Assembly (NCBI GenBank): GCA_041391225.1
Contig: JAWKOL010000025.1
Coordinates: forward strand, 40,031-104,030
Length of the DNA: 64,000 bases
Source: RI-153 sp041391225
Lineage (GTDB): Bacteria; Chloroflexota; Anaerolineae; Caldilineales; Caldilineaceae
Direction: 5' to 3'
Part shown: positions 28,134 through 37,828 of the stretch, one piece after another
Numbering within the stretch: position 1 is the first letter of the stretch
How the letters are laid out: each line of letters starts with the position of its first letter
The notes under the pieces: model-generated
What the model saw: only the letters and a program-made list of their open reading frames with translations
Told to the model about the DNA's origin: nothing
Databases searched by the model: none
Position numbers and translations under genes: made by a program

Positions 28134-29596
28134 TCAGGAAGTGCGCTCGTACTTCGGAATTGCGTCGTCGGCCTTGGTTTCGTCGGCCTTGGCCTGCATG
28201 GCTTCCACCCACTGCTCAGGCGTCATGCGGCCGGTGAGCAGATCACCGGTGCGGTCGCGCATCTCGTTGTTCAGATCGGTGTACCAGGCGTCGATCTGGT
28301 AGTCGAAGATGTTGTCGCCGGCGGCTTCGGCAATCCCTGTCGCCGAGCGCACGGCAGAACTCAGTTCCACGCCTTCGGTGCCGCCGATGACGGGCATAAT
28401 CGCGCCCACATTCTGAGCGAACCACTTGGCGTTTTCCTTGGACATGAGGCAGCGCAGGTATTCCATGCCGCCCACGGGGTTGTTGCCCTGCGAAGGCACG
28501 ATGAAGTTCTCACCGGCCCAGGCGCCGATACTGGCATACACATCTTCGGTTTCGCCAGGCACTGGCTTGACCACCATATTGAAATTCTCGGGGGTCAATT
28601 CGCGCATCTCGTTTTCGAGCCAAGTGCCACAGGGCAGGAAGACGGCCTTGCCCTGGAGCCATTCGGCCTGCGATTCGGTGTGGGTGAGGCCCTCGGTGCC
28701 GGCCATGATGAAGTCCTGGTTGTAGAGTTCCTGGATCATCTGCGCCGATTTGAGCACAGCCGGGTTCTCCCAAGCGCCGTCGACGAGGTTATCGATGTCG
28801 ATCACGGCCTGGATGCCGCCGTTCTTGTAGATCAACGGCCACAATACACCGAAGTTCATGTACTGCGGGTAGCGCCCCTGATACGTCCACGGGGCCATGT
28901 CGGTGGTGCTCTTCACCATGTCGCAGAAGCCCAGCATCTCGTCCCAGGTCTTGGGGTATTCCCAGCCGTTCTCTTCGAAGAGGGTTTCGCTGTGCCAGAT
29001 ACCAGCAATGGTGTAGGCCATGAGCAACACGCGCTGCACGCCGCCGTACTGACCGGCGCCCTGCGAACCAGGGAAGAGTGTGTCACCGAAGGCGACGCCA
29101 GGGGTGTCGAGCGACGGCGCAGCGAAGAGCGGGGCCAGGTCAGCCAGTTGATCCTCGGCGACGAGGGCGGCTTGATCAGATTGCCTGCGCCGCTGTTGTC
29201 GATGACGTCGGGCGGGTTGCCGCCGATGAAGCGCGGGCGAAGCTGGTCACCCACACGCTGGATGCCTTCGACGCTCATCTCGTTGTCAGGATGCAACGTG
29301 CGGAAGATCTCGGCGGCGTTGTCCAGGTAGCCGCGGCCGAAACCACCCTCGAAGAAGATACCTTCCACGGGCTGCCCGGCTTCCAGGCCAAGGGGATTCA
29401 TGGCGCCTTCGGCTACCTCAAAGGGCAGTTCAGGGGCGGGAACGGCTGTGGCGGCGGCTTCACCACCGGCGGCCGGTGCGGTTGGGGCGGCGGCCGGCGC
29501 ACATGCGGCCAGGGCTGCGCCTGCGCCAACCAACGCCGAATGCTTCAGAAAATCGCGGCGGGTAAAGGCTCGACGAAGCAGTGTCTTGTCTTTCAC
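28134..29596 (-). CDS. Sugar ABC transporter substrate-binding protein (one frameshift)
   Basis: The Tat-type lipoprotein leader TRRDFLKHSALVGAGAALAA then C shows the twin Arg and lipobox. The GTG start at 29596 follows AGGAGGT. The N-terminal part reads to AGNLIKPP, then the frame shifts near 29170 and continues through QYGGVQRVLLMAYTIAGIWH to the stop. About 485 residues in total, with the usual MalE-like lobes (FEENGWEYPKTWDEML, WLQGKAVFLPCGTWLENEM). Transcribed first in a binding protein-MalF-MalG set. The ligand is probably a monosaccharide, oligosaccharide or sugar acid used by the adjacent SDR/dehydratase genes. Confidence 0.88.
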
Positions 29597-29745
29597 AAAG
29601 AACCTCCTGAATGGATATTGCGGAAAAACTTGTATCCGATTTTGGGAATCCGCTGGGGGATAACACGCCAAGTACTACTGCCACATTATAGGTCTGCGAA
29701 ACAGACAAAGTCAATTCTTGTCCGTAAGGCGGATCTGGGTTTGGG

Positions 29746-29830
29746 CGTCGAGACAGTGCCTGGCACTGGTCAGTAAAATCATCCGAATACGGTGACACCT
29801 TTGACCAGTGCCAGGCATTGTCTCGACACG
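29746..29830. repeat. REP-like palindrome with AGTGCCTGGCACT core
   Basis: 29746-29772 (CGTCGAGACAGTGCCTGGCA...) and its complement 29802-29830 form about 27 paired bases with one or two mismatches and a 29-base loop. Each arm contains its own small palindrome (AGTGCCTGGCACT). It occupies the gap between the SDR stop and the binding-protein gene. Confidence 0.75.
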
Positions 29831-29844
29831 CGCAACGTCCACGG

Positions 29845-30627
29845 TTACCAGCTAAAACCCGGCGGGGCCAGGTTGCGCGAGTCCTGTAATTGGACGCTCA
29901 AACCGCCGTCCGCCACCAGGTTATGCCCGGTGACAAAACTCGCTTCGTCCGACACCAGGAAGTTGATGATGGCAGCGATTTCTTCCGGCTGACCGCCTCG
30001 CCCCAGTGGATAGATCTGCTTTGTCCACTTTTCGCGCTCGGGTGAACTGTAGTGCGGATGGGTGTGGATCATGCCCGGGCTGACGGCGTTGACGCGGATC
30101 CCCAGTGGACCACCGTCTACGGCCATCTGCCGCGTCAGGTTGATGACGCCGGCCTTGGCGGTTTCATAGACGGTGAAGGCGGGCCACGCCGCCGATCCGT
30201 GGACAGACGCCATGTTGACAATCGCGCCGCCGCCGCCCTTCTCCATCACCGGGAAGGCGTACTTGGCCGCCAGGTAGATGGCCTTGAGCATGATCGCCAT
30301 CGCCCGATCCCAGTCGGCTTCGTCCAGGTCCACTACCGTACCGGGTTTGGTCCAGTAGGCGTTGTTCACGAGGATATCGAGCCGGCCGGTCAGTTCCACG
30401 GCGTATTCGACCATGCGGCGTACGTCGGCGTGGACGCCCACGTCGGTGTGGAGGAAGTGGGCCACGCCGCCGGCGGCTTCGATGCCGTTGACGACTTCAG
30501 CGCCCAAATCGTCCTGGATGTCGGCGACGACGACGGTAGCGCCTTCCCTGGCCAACCGGAACGCGGTGGCGCGGCCGATGCCGTGGGCCGCGCCGGTGAT
30601 GATTGCCGTTTTGCCGTTGTGTGCCAT
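29845..30627 (-). CDS. SDR-family oxidoreductase
   Basis: A 260-residue classical SDR: TGAAHGIG cofactor loop, VVADIQDD (Asp, NAD preference), NNAYW, the catalytic Ser in MASVHGSA, and YETAK in which Tyr-x3-Lys is kept. Two residues before the end of the RidA gene separate the two reading frames, so they are cotranscribed. Paralogue of, but clearly different from, the SDR at 21828. Likely oxidises or reduces a sugar-derived alcohol in the pathway served by the adjacent transporter and enolase-family dehydratase. Confidence 0.94.
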   Translation of the reverse strand: MAHNGKTAIITGAAHGIGRATAFRLAREGATVVVADIQDDLGAEVVNGIEAAGGVAHFLHTDVGVHADVRRMVEYAVELTGRLDILVNNAYWTKPGTVVDLDEADWDRAMAIMLKAIYLAAKYAFPVMEKGGGGAIVNMASVHGSAAWPAFTVYETAKAGVINLTRQMAVDGGPLGIRVNAVSPGMIHTHPHYSSPEREKWTKQIYPLGRGGQPEEIAAIINFLVSDEASFVTGHNLVADGGLSVQLQDSRNLAPPGFSW

Positions 30628-30628
30628 C

Positions 30629-31084
30629 TTACCCCTTCACTTCGAAGATGATCTCGATCTCGCACGCCCAGTTGTCGGGGACGGTGAGACCGATGGCGCT
30701 GCGGGCGTGGCGTCCGTCCTCGCCGAAGAGTTCAATGAGCAGATCGCTGCAGCCGTGGATCACGGCGGGCGTGTTGTCGAAGTCGGGTGCGACGTTGACC
30801 ATACCAAAAACCTTGACCACCTGCACCACATTGTCGAGGCCGCCGGCCAACGTGTGGACAGCCTGCAAGCAGTTGAGCGTACACAGTTTGGCCGCTTCGT
30901 AGCCGTCTTCGACGGAGACGTCGCGCCCGACCTTGCCCTTGATCTGCTTGTCTCCCCAGCGCGAAACCTGGCCGGAGGTGTAGATCAAGTTGCCGCTGCG
31001 CTTGGCGTGCATCAGCCGCCCGGCATTCAGTTCAATGTTGCTCAGTTCGTAGCCCATTTCTTTGAGCTTGGCTGCGTAGGACAT
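30629..31084 (-). CDS. RidA family protein
   Basis: A 151-residue RidA-like protein. It has LIYTSGQVSRWGD (the common SGQ strand), EAAKLCTLNCLQAVHTLAGG, VVQVVKVFGMVNVAPDF and ARSAIGLTVPDNWACEIEII, where R-S-A-x-G provides the Arg used by RidA to bind 2-iminoacids. ATG 31084 has GAAAGGATCTCTACC upstream. It probably clears reactive imines, or acts on an analogous catabolic intermediate. The gene order dehydratase-RidA-SDR-transporter suggests a dedicated catabolic operon. Confidence 0.9.
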   Translation of the reverse strand: MSYAAKLKEMGYELSNIELNAGRLMHAKRSGNLIYTSGQVSRWGDKQIKGKVGRDVSVEDGYEAAKLCTLNCLQAVHTLAGGLDNVVQVVKVFGMVNVAPDFDNTPAVIHGCSDLLIELFGEDGRHARSAIGLTVPDNWACEIEIIFEVKG

Positions 31085-31191
31085 GGTAGAGATCCTTTCG
31101 TGGGATTGGATAGTTGGTTGGGGAAAGTAATGCGTGATGCGTAACCCAGAAGGGATCGCGTGGACGATCAACATTCTCAACGAGTTACGAA

Positions 31192-32526
31192 TTACGTGTT
31201 ACGGATTACCTTTACGCATTCTTCTTCTTCCGCCTGCTTGCCCTTCTCCTTCTTCTTCAGCGCGGCAGTGTTGACGAGGACAGGCGCTTGCAGAAGCAGG
31301 CGCGTAGGTCGGCGAATTCCTTGCTGCCGTCGTCGTCCACGAGTTCGGTGGTGACGCCGCACTCGTAGAGGGCTGGTTGGCGGTGCGGAAGTAGTTCCAC
31401 ATGGCCGAGCCGCCGCTGAACGAATTGTCGGGAAGTAGATGGTGACACCATTGGCGCGGCTGTACTTGATCAGACGCTTGGGCAGCGAGAGATCGGCTTT
31501 TTCCACGGTAGGTCTCAGCGCAGCTTCGTCGATTTCACACCCAGCCCCGGCGCTTCGGGGACCTGGGCAAAGCCGCCCACTACGTCGATGCGCTTGGTGA
31601 GCAGGTTGTGCTCGTAAAGCTCGTGACAGTTGATCCCCGGCCACTGCGCATGGCTGAGCACAGCGCCCAGGTGCAGCGACATGGCCAGCGTGAGACCGGT
31701 GCCTACCATCTGCAAGAAGAAGGGCATGTTGGCCGTGGCCGACGAGATGCCGCTGCTCATCACCCGCGACACGCCACCTGCCACCACGAAGCCATCACAG
31801 TAGCCGTTCATGATGGCTGTGCTGCCGGCAATGGAGCCGTAATGGTGGGCGACGGGCGTGCGCACCTTCTCGGCAGCAGTCGGTTGCCGGCCACGTCGTG
31901 GGCGAGGATGGGGCCTTCCCACAGCGCGATCTTGGGGAAGTCGGTCTCCAACTCGCGCAGCACCGGCACAGCCGTGGACACGTCGAGCAGGAAGTCGTTC
32001 CAGTCGCAGTCGATGTGGAACCACTCGGGTGTGGCCTCGCTGATGCGCTTCACCGTCTCGTAGACGTCGAACCAGGGGCGCGTCTTGATTTTGATGGACG
32101 TGTAGCCCAGTTCCACGGCGACCTTGGCCTCGCGTTCGTAGGCTTCGGGCGACATGTCGTGATCCCAGAATGAGAGCGGACACCAATCGCGTACCTTGTT
32201 CCCCAGCAGCCGGTAGGCGGGGACACCGGCCAGCTTGCCAGCGGCGTCGATCAGCGCCATCTGCAAGCCGGCGCCGAGGGTATCATCGAACATCAACTCG
32301 AAGGGCGAACGCCCGATGGCTGCAGTCGGTGTCCTTGCTCGGCCCCAGGTGTAGTTCTGGATCGTCTCGCCGTAGCCCACCACCCCGGCATCGGTGGTGA
32401 CACGGATCACTTCGGTTTCGGCCCAGGTGTGAATGTTGGAACGCGCATCTCACGGCGCACACGATCAACCATAGGCGAACACAGAATACGTTCCACCTTC
32501 GTAATTTTGGCGGCAGCGCTTGGCAT
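31192..32526 (-). pseudogene. Mandelate racemase/muconate lactonizing enzyme family protein, frameshifted
   Basis: It starts at ATG 32526 (MPSAAAKITKVERILCSPMV) behind AGAGGAC. In successive frames it gives VTTDAGVVGYGET, KLAGVPAYRLLGNKVRD, VAVELGYTSIKIKTRPWFDV (Lys-x-Lys base), EWFHIDCDWNDF (metal Asp), ALWEGPIL (metal Glu), LGAVLSHAQWPGINCHELYE and PEAPGLGV. The last third (31190-31500) needs several more shifts. A complete enolase-superfamily dehydratase or racemase of about 440 residues can be reassembled with four to six one-base corrections. Active-site residues are conserved, favouring sequencing errors over decay. Confidence 0.78.
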
Positions 32527-32708
32527 GGGGATTGTCCTCTTTGCAGTGCGGTGGCTGGTTTGGATGTTGGACTGGAGAAATGGGCTGGCTTGTGCTGCCC
32601 GCGATGCTATCATAGATGGGGGATGGTGGCAAAGGCGGGGTTGGGGGTGGGGCTGGTGGGAGGATCTCTTTACTTGCAATGCGTAACCTCTAGCGTTACA
32701 CTGAAGCT

Positions 32709-32985
32709 GTGATTAGAGATTTCAGGCACAAAGGGGTTGGAAAGATTCTTCGCCACTGGTTCCAAAGCTGGAATCAATCCGCCCATGCAAATAGACTGCG
32801 CTGATTTTGGGTAGACTTAACGCGTCAACAAACCCACAAGATATGAACCTGCCTGGTCTGTACCTGCACGAACTAAAGAGGGATAGGCAAGGCATTTGGT
32901 CGGTACAGGTGAGTGGCAACTGGCGAGTCACATTTCGCTTCGACGGCCAGATGCCACAGTTGTGAATTACGAAGACTACCATTGA
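32709..32985 (+). pseudogene. higB: HigB-type toxin, frameshifted
   Basis: GTG 32709 opens IRDFRHKG. After one-base corrections the sequence reads ERFFATGSKAGI, AHANRLRLILGRLNASTNPQ, DMNLPGLYLHELKRDRQGIW, SVQVSGNWRVTFRFDG and VVNYEDYH. This is the RelE/HigB mRNA interferase fold with the usual W-R-(V/I)-x-F strand. At least three indels occur in 277 bases. Overlaps nothing, but sits 21 bases before the antitoxin, the standard higB-higA order. Confidence 0.78.
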
Positions 32986-33006
32986 AGTGAGAGATGGAGC
33001 GCAAAT

Positions 33007-33291
33007 ATGCAAATGTACAACCCTCCACATCCTGGAGAAATTCTAAAAGAATTGTGTTTAGAGCCGCTAGGGTTGACGGTCACAAAGAGCAGCGGAAGCT
33101 GGGCGTTAGCCGAAAGACTTTGTCGGCCATCCTAAACGGGCGGGCGGGCATCACACCGGAAATGGCAATCCGGCTTTCGATAGCTTTCGACACATCTGCG
33201 GAAAGCTGGCTGAATCGAGCAGGCTCAGTACGATCTATGGCCCAGGCAGTCTCATCCGAGTGTGAAGGTCGAGAGACTGGTTGTATCATGA
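33007..33291 (+). pseudogene. higA: HigA-type antitoxin (XRE/HTH), frameshifted
   Basis: It starts MQMYNPPHPGEILKELCLEP, the typical HigA opening. After an indel near 33085-33100 it continues LGVSRKTLSAILNGRAGITP with EMAIRLSIAFDTSAESWL, a clear XRE helix-turn-helix. After another indel the tail QAQYDLW...VERLVVS ends in TGA overlapping the ATG of the next small gene. Antitoxins of this type bind HigB and repress their own promoter. Two or more indels make the shown sequence non-coding as it stands. Confidence 0.8.
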
Positions 33292-33493
33292 TGATGAATA
33301 TGGTGGACATCAACGGACACAAAGCCATCATCCAATATGACCCCGAAATCGAGATGTTTGCGGGAGTTCGTCGACCTGAACGGTGGGGCGGATTTCTACG
33401 CCAAAGACATCGACGGGTTGCGCAAAAGAGGGTGAGATTTCGCTCAACGTCTTCCTGGCAATGTGCCGCGAAGACAAAGGAGACAGGACATGA
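33288..33493 (+). pseudogene. HicB-like antitoxin, frameshifted
   Basis: It starts MMMNMVDINGHKAIIQYDPE then IEMF. After corrections it continues FVDLNGGADFYAKDIDGL, EGEISLNVFLAMCRED, the HicB RNase-H-like fold. The observed length (206) is one base short of a multiple of three. I can place two missing bases near 33362 and one extra A in CGCAAAAGAG near 33430. No HicA toxin is adjacent. It overlaps the higA stop and the next gene's start by ATGA junctions, so it is translationally coupled on both sides. Confidence 0.75.
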
Positions 33494-34227
33494 AGATCCT
33501 CGTGCTTGGCGCAACCGGTGCGACCGGACGGCTGCTTGTGGCGCAACTCCTCAACCGCGGACACGACGCCATCGCCATTGTGCGCTCACCCGACAGGTTG
33601 CCTGCGTCGGTGAAAGATCAGACCAGGATCTCGGTGATCAGCGCCAACCTGCTCGATCTCAGCGACGCCGAGATGACAAAGATCGTGGCGGGCTGTGATG
33701 CAGTGGCGTCCTGCTTGGGCCACAATCTGACGATCAAAGGCATCTTTGGCCCACCCCACAGGCTGGTGACAGACGCCACTCGCCGATTCTGCCAGGCCAT
33801 CCAAGCCAACAACCCCACCCACCCCGTCAAGTTTGTCCTCATGAATACCACCGGCAACCGCAATCGCGACCTGAACGAGCCGGCCTCGCCCGCGGAGAAG
33901 ATCGTCCTTGGGCTGCTGCGTCGGCTGCTGCCGCCGCAAGCCGACAACGAAGCGGCCGCAGACTATCTGCGTACCCAGATCGGCCAGGACGATCCAGTGA
34001 TCGAATGGGTTGCGGTGCGCCCCGATTCCCTGATCGACGAGGACGAGGTCACCGAGTACACCGTCCACGCTTCGCCGACCACAAGCCCCATCTTCAAGCC
34101 GGGCAAGACCAGCCGCATCAATGTGGGTCACTTCATGGCCGACTTGATTACAGAAGACGCCGTCTGGTCTCAGTGGAAAGGACAGATGCCGGTGCTCTAC
34201 GACCAGGAACCGCAGAGGAGCGCTTGA
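33490..34227 (+). CDS. NmrA-like NAD(P)-binding oxidoreductase
   Basis: A 245-residue Rossmann protein with the glycine motif VLGATGATGRLL at the N-terminus, a basic residue after strand 2 (VRSPDRLP, hinting at NADP), and FVLMNTTGNRN and WVAVRPDSLIDE as in atypical SDR/NmrA proteins. ATG 33490 is preceded by AAAGGAG and overlaps the HicB-like stop. Its own TGA overlaps the next ATG (TGATG), so it forms a coupled pair with the quinone-oxidoreductase-like gene. Probably a redox sensor or reductase. Substrate unknown. Confidence 0.9.
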   Translation: MKILVLGATGATGRLLVAQLLNRGHDAIAIVRSPDRLPASVKDQTRISVISANLLDLSDAEMTKIVAGCDAVASCLGHNLTIKGIFGPPHRLVTDATRRFCQAIQANNPTHPVKFVLMNTTGNRNRDLNEPASPAEKIVLGLLRRLLPPQADNEAAADYLRTQIGQDDPVIEWVAVRPDSLIDEDEVTEYTVHASPTTSPIFKPGKTSRINVGHFMADLITEDAVWSQWKGQMPVLYDQEPQRSA

Positions 34228-35237
34228 TGAAAGCGATTGTCCATGACAGATACGGCCCGCCCGAAGTGCTGCGGCTGGCTGAGGTGGAAAAGCCCACTGT
34301 CGCCGCCGATGAGGTGTTGGTGCGTGTGCGCGCTACGTCTGTCCATGCCGACGTCTGGCACGTGGTCACCGGGCTGCCTTACGTGCTGCGCCTGATGGGA
34401 TCGGGGCTGCGCCGTCCTCAAAATCCGATTCCTGGTACAGATTTGGCCGGGGTTGTCGAGACGGTAGGATCGGAAGTGAAAGCGTTTCAGCCAGGCGACG
34501 AAGTCTTCGGCGAGAGTCGGCATGGCATGCAATGGGTTAACGGCGGCACGTACGCCGAATTTGTCTCTGTGCCGGCAGACATTTTGGTGTTGAAGCCGGC
34601 TGAAGTCACCTTCGAGCAGGCGGCCTGTGTGCCAACCCCCGGTGTGATTGCCCTGTCGAATCTGCACGGCGTGGGTCTGCCGCAGCCGGGCGATGAAGTA
34701 TTGGTCAACGGGGCAGGCGGTGGCGTGGGGACCATCGCCCTCCAGTTGGCGAAGGCGTATGGGGCGACCGTCACCGCTGTGGACGCGCCGCAGAAGTTGG
34801 AGATGCTGCGCAATCTGGGCGCAGATTTCGTCATCGACTACACGCAACAAGATTTTACTCAACAAGACAAACGCTACGATCTGATCTTCGACGTCGCCTC
34901 TAACTTGCGCCTTGCCGACTGCAAACGCGTCCTCACCGCAAAGGGCAAGTACCTCGTGATCGGACACGACCACTACGGCGCAAAGGGACGACGCGTCCTG
35001 GGCAGTCTGCCGCAGATGATCGGGATGATGGCAATGGCGCGTTTTGATCCGCACCTGCCCAGCGACAACCTTCCTGCGCCCAGCAAAAAGGAGATGATGA
35101 CCACGTTGAGCAGGTTTTTGGCATCTGGTCAGATTACGCCGTTGATCGACAGCACCTATCCACTGAGTGATGCACCTAAGGCACTACGTCACCTAATCGA
35201 GAAACCGGTGATGGGCAGGCTGATCATTACACTTTGA
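34227..35237 (+). CDS. Zinc-free MDR-family alcohol dehydrogenase / quinone oxidoreductase
   Basis: A 336-residue medium-chain reductase: MKAIVHDRYGPPEVLRL start, PGTDLAGVVETVG, the cofactor loop VNGAGGGVGTIALQLAKAYG, and VIGHDHYG. The Cys/His set of structural or catalytic zinc is absent, as in the QOR/NADPH:quinone reductase branch. Translationally coupled to the preceding NmrA-like gene. Typical length. Probably reduces quinones or enals with NAD(P)H. Confidence 0.93.
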   Translation: MKAIVHDRYGPPEVLRLAEVEKPTVAADEVLVRVRATSVHADVWHVVTGLPYVLRLMGSGLRRPQNPIPGTDLAGVVETVGSEVKAFQPGDEVFGESRHGMQWVNGGTYAEFVSVPADILVLKPAEVTFEQAACVPTPGVIALSNLHGVGLPQPGDEVLVNGAGGGVGTIALQLAKAYGATVTAVDAPQKLEMLRNLGADFVIDYTQQDFTQQDKRYDLIFDVASNLRLADCKRVLTAKGKYLVIGHDHYGAKGRRVLGSLPQMIGMMAMARFDPHLPSDNLPAPSKKEMMTTLSRFLASGQITPLIDSTYPLSDAPKALRHLIEKPVMGRLIITL

Positions 35238-35268
35238 GATTCAATATCCCCCACCCGCGGAGAACTCC

Positions 35269-35814
35269 ATGAAAACCACCGTCTACATCGCAACCAGCCT
35301 CGACGGCTTCATTGCCCGCCCCAACGGTGACCTCGACTGGCTGCCCGGCATCGGTGACGCCGACACCGGCGAGGACTACGGCTACCAGGCGTTCATGGAC
35401 AGCGTCGACGTCCTCGTGATGGGGCGTGGCACGTATGAGATCGTTTGCAAGTTCGATCCCTGGCCGTACGGCGACAAACGCGTCGTTGTCCTCAGCAACA
35501 CGTTGACCCATCTCGCCGACGATCTACCCGATACGGTGGAATTGCGCACAGGGACGCCGGTTGAATTGGTCAAAGCGCTCGATCAAGAAGGCTTTCGCCA
35601 TGCCTACATTGACGGCGGCAAGACGATCCAGGGCTTCCTCCGCGCCAGGCTGATCGACGAACTGATCATCACCCGCATCCCCGTGCTGATTGGCGCGGGC
35701 ATTCCGTTGTTCGGTCCACTCGAAGAGGACGTGAAGTTGGAACATGTGCAAACGCGGTCCTATGCGAACGGGCTGGTGCAGAGTACGTACAGCGTACCTG
35801 GCGCTCATTCGTAA
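35269..35814 (+). CDS. Dihydrofolate reductase family protein (RibD C-terminal-like)
   Basis: A 181-residue protein with YIATSLDGFIARPNGDLDWL (substrate/cofactor start), VLVMGRGTYEIV, RVVVLSNTLTH, AYIDGGKTIQGFLRARLIDE and IPVLIGAGIPLFG, the standard pattern of the YwjB/RibD-C branch. It is not the canonical folate enzyme, which has a different active-site loop. Likely an NADPH-dependent reductase of unknown substrate. Lies 31 bases after the MDR gene, same strand. Confidence 0.92.
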   Translation: MKTTVYIATSLDGFIARPNGDLDWLPGIGDADTGEDYGYQAFMDSVDVLVMGRGTYEIVCKFDPWPYGDKRVVVLSNTLTHLADDLPDTVELRTGTPVELVKALDQEGFRHAYIDGGKTIQGFLRARLIDELIITRIPVLIGAGIPLFGPLEEDVKLEHVQTRSYANGLVQSTYSVPGAHS

Positions 35815-35858
35815 ATTCAGCGTCGAGTCCTATCTACGACACACATCTGGAGCCAACA

Positions 35859-36487
35859 GTGACCAAAATCGACTTCAAGAAGACCCACAAGCATCTCTAC
35901 GCGCCCTCGCCCAAGGACTTCGTCATTGTGGACGTGCCAGCCATGCACTTCCTCATGATCGACGGTCACGGTGACCCGAACACGGCGCAGGAATATGCTG
36001 ACGCCGTCGAAGCGCTCTACGCGGTGGCGTACAAGCTCAAGTTCGCGGTGAAGAAGGCGGCGCAGGTCGACTACGTGGTGCCGCCGCTGGAAGGGCTGTG
36101 GTGGGCCGAGGACATGGACACTTTCACCCACGCCCGCGACAAAAGCGCCTGGGATTGGACAATGATGATCATGACACCGGATTGGGCCACGCCCGATCTC
36201 TACGAACAGGCCATCGCCGAGGTGACGGCCAAGAAGGATCTACCGCGCTGCCCAAACTACGCCTGGAAAGCTACCACGAAGGGCTGTCGGCGCAGATCAT
36301 GCACATCGGCTCGTACGACGACGAAGGGCCTGTCCTGGCGCGCTGCACAACGAGTGGCTGCCGGCCAACGGCTACGAGGAAACCGGCAAGCACCACGAGA
36401 TCTACCTCAGCGATCCGCGGCGTGGCCCCAGAGAAGATGAAAACGATCCTGCGCCAACCGATCCGAGCCAAGGAGACGGCATCATGA
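35859..36487 (+). CDS. GyrI-like small-molecule-binding domain protein (frameshifted)
   Basis: The first 130 residues are intact (MTKIDFKKTHKHLYAPSPKD, MHFLMIDGHGDPN, YVVPPLEGLWWAEDM, DWTMMIMTPDW), matching stand-alone GyrI-like proteins. Three one-base shifts at about 36245, 36335 and 36425 are needed to read LRLESYHEGLSAQIMHIGSY, LHNEWLPANGYEETGKHHEI, YLSDPRRVAPEKMKTILRQP. Restored length about 209 residues, normal for the family. The TGA overlaps the ATG of the sulfatase gene. Confidence 0.85.
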
Positions 36488-37806
36488 ATCGCCCCAACAT
36501 CATCTACATCCACTCCCACGATACCGGGCGCTACGTGCAGCCCTACGGCTACCAGATCTCTACGCCGCGCATCCAGCAGTTGGCCGAGCAAGGCGTGCTC
36601 TTTCGGCAGGCGTTCTGCGCCGCGCCCACCTGTTCGCCCAGCCGGGCGGCGTTGCTCACAGGGCAGTCGCCCCACAACGCCGGGATGACGGGTCTGGTCA
36701 ACCGCGGATGGGGGCTGAACGACAACAGCCAACACCTGCTGCACACCCTGCGCGCTGCCGGTTACCTGACGGTGCTGGGCGGCTTGCAGCACGTCGCCTT
36801 CGATCCCAACAGCCTTGGGTTCGACGTGAACCTGTCTCCGCAGGATACAAAGGTGGAAAACGTAGCGCCGGGGGTCGTCGACTTCCTGAAGAACGCGCCG
36901 GATCAGCCCTTCTTCCTGGATGTGGGCTTCTTCGAGACGCACCGCGAGTTCCCCGAAGCGGACGCCGACATCGATCCCGCCTACGTGCGCGCGCCCGCGC
37001 CGCTGCCCGACACCCCCGCCACCCGCCAGGACATGACCGCGTACATGACCATGGCCCGCCAACTCGACGACGGCTACGGGCTGATCCTCGACGCGCTGGA
37101 CGAAACCGGCCTGGCCGCAGACACGCTGATCGTCGCCACAACCGATCACGGCGTCGCCTTCCCCGGCTGTAAAGGCACGCTCACCGACCACGGCATGGGC
37201 GTCATGTTGATCCTGCGTGGGCCGGGCGTGTTCCAGGGCGGCAGGGTCCTCGACGCGCTGGTGTCGCATATCGACGTCTTCCCCACGCTATGTGATCTGC
37301 TGGAAATTGACGCGCCGGCCTGGCTGCAAGGCAAGTCGATGCTGCCGTTGCTCACCGGCGCACAGGACGAGATCAACGACGCCGTCTTCAGCGAGGTCAG
37401 CTATCACGCAGCGTATGAACCCAAGCGGGCCGTGCGCACGCAGCGCTACAAGTACATCCGCCGCTACGTGGCCGAGCAGACGGGTCACCACACGATGGTC
37501 CTCGCCAACTGCGATGACAGCCTGAGCAAAGACGCCTGGCTCGAAGCCGGTTGGGATCAACGCCCGATCGCGGATGAGCAACTGTATGATCTGATCTTCG
37601 ATCCCAACGAAGCCAACAACCAGGTCGACAACCCCGCCTACGCCCCAATTCTGGCCGAGATGCGGGCGAGGCTGCTGGCCTGGATGCAGCAGACAGACGA
37701 TCCACTCTTGCAGGGGCCGGTGTCCATGCCGCCCGGCGCCGTCGTCAACAAGATCGACGCACGGTCGCCGAAGGATACAGCCGGTCTATTTCAGGTGACA
37801 AAATAA
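36484..37806 (+). CDS. Sulfatase (arylsulfatase/choline-sulfatase family)
   Basis: A 440-residue alkaline-phosphatase-fold hydrolase. The signature CSPSRAALLTG (Cys-x-Pro-x-Arg) marks the cysteine converted to formylglycine. Metal positions include the His-Asp pair near HSHDTGRY and TTDHGVAFPG, with LTDHGMG. No signal peptide, so cytoplasmic. It may remove sulfate from small organic sulfates or sugars. The formylglycine-generating enzyme is not in the window. The ATG overlaps the preceding stop. It is 22 bases from the next gene. Confidence 0.93.
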   Translation: MNRPNIIYIHSHDTGRYVQPYGYQISTPRIQQLAEQGVLFRQAFCAAPTCSPSRAALLTGQSPHNAGMTGLVNRGWGLNDNSQHLLHTLRAAGYLTVLGGLQHVAFDPNSLGFDVNLSPQDTKVENVAPGVVDFLKNAPDQPFFLDVGFFETHREFPEADADIDPAYVRAPAPLPDTPATRQDMTAYMTMARQLDDGYGLILDALDETGLAADTLIVATTDHGVAFPGCKGTLTDHGMGVMLILRGPGVFQGGRVLDALVSHIDVFPTLCDLLEIDAPAWLQGKSMLPLLTGAQDEINDAVFSEVSYHAAYEPKRAVRTQRYKYIRRYVAEQTGHHTMVLANCDDSLSKDAWLEAGWDQRPIADEQLYDLIFDPNEANNQVDNPAYAPILAEMRARLLAWMQQTDDPLLQGPVSMPPGAVVNKIDARSPKDTAGLFQVTK

Positions 37807-37828
37807 ACGAACGAAGAAAGGTCCGAAC

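Noticed and set aside
34227..35237. Zinc-dependent alcohol dehydrogenase
   Set aside because: The Cys/His zinc-ligand pattern seen in the gene at 43731 is absent; it belongs to the zinc-free quinone-oxidoreductase branch.
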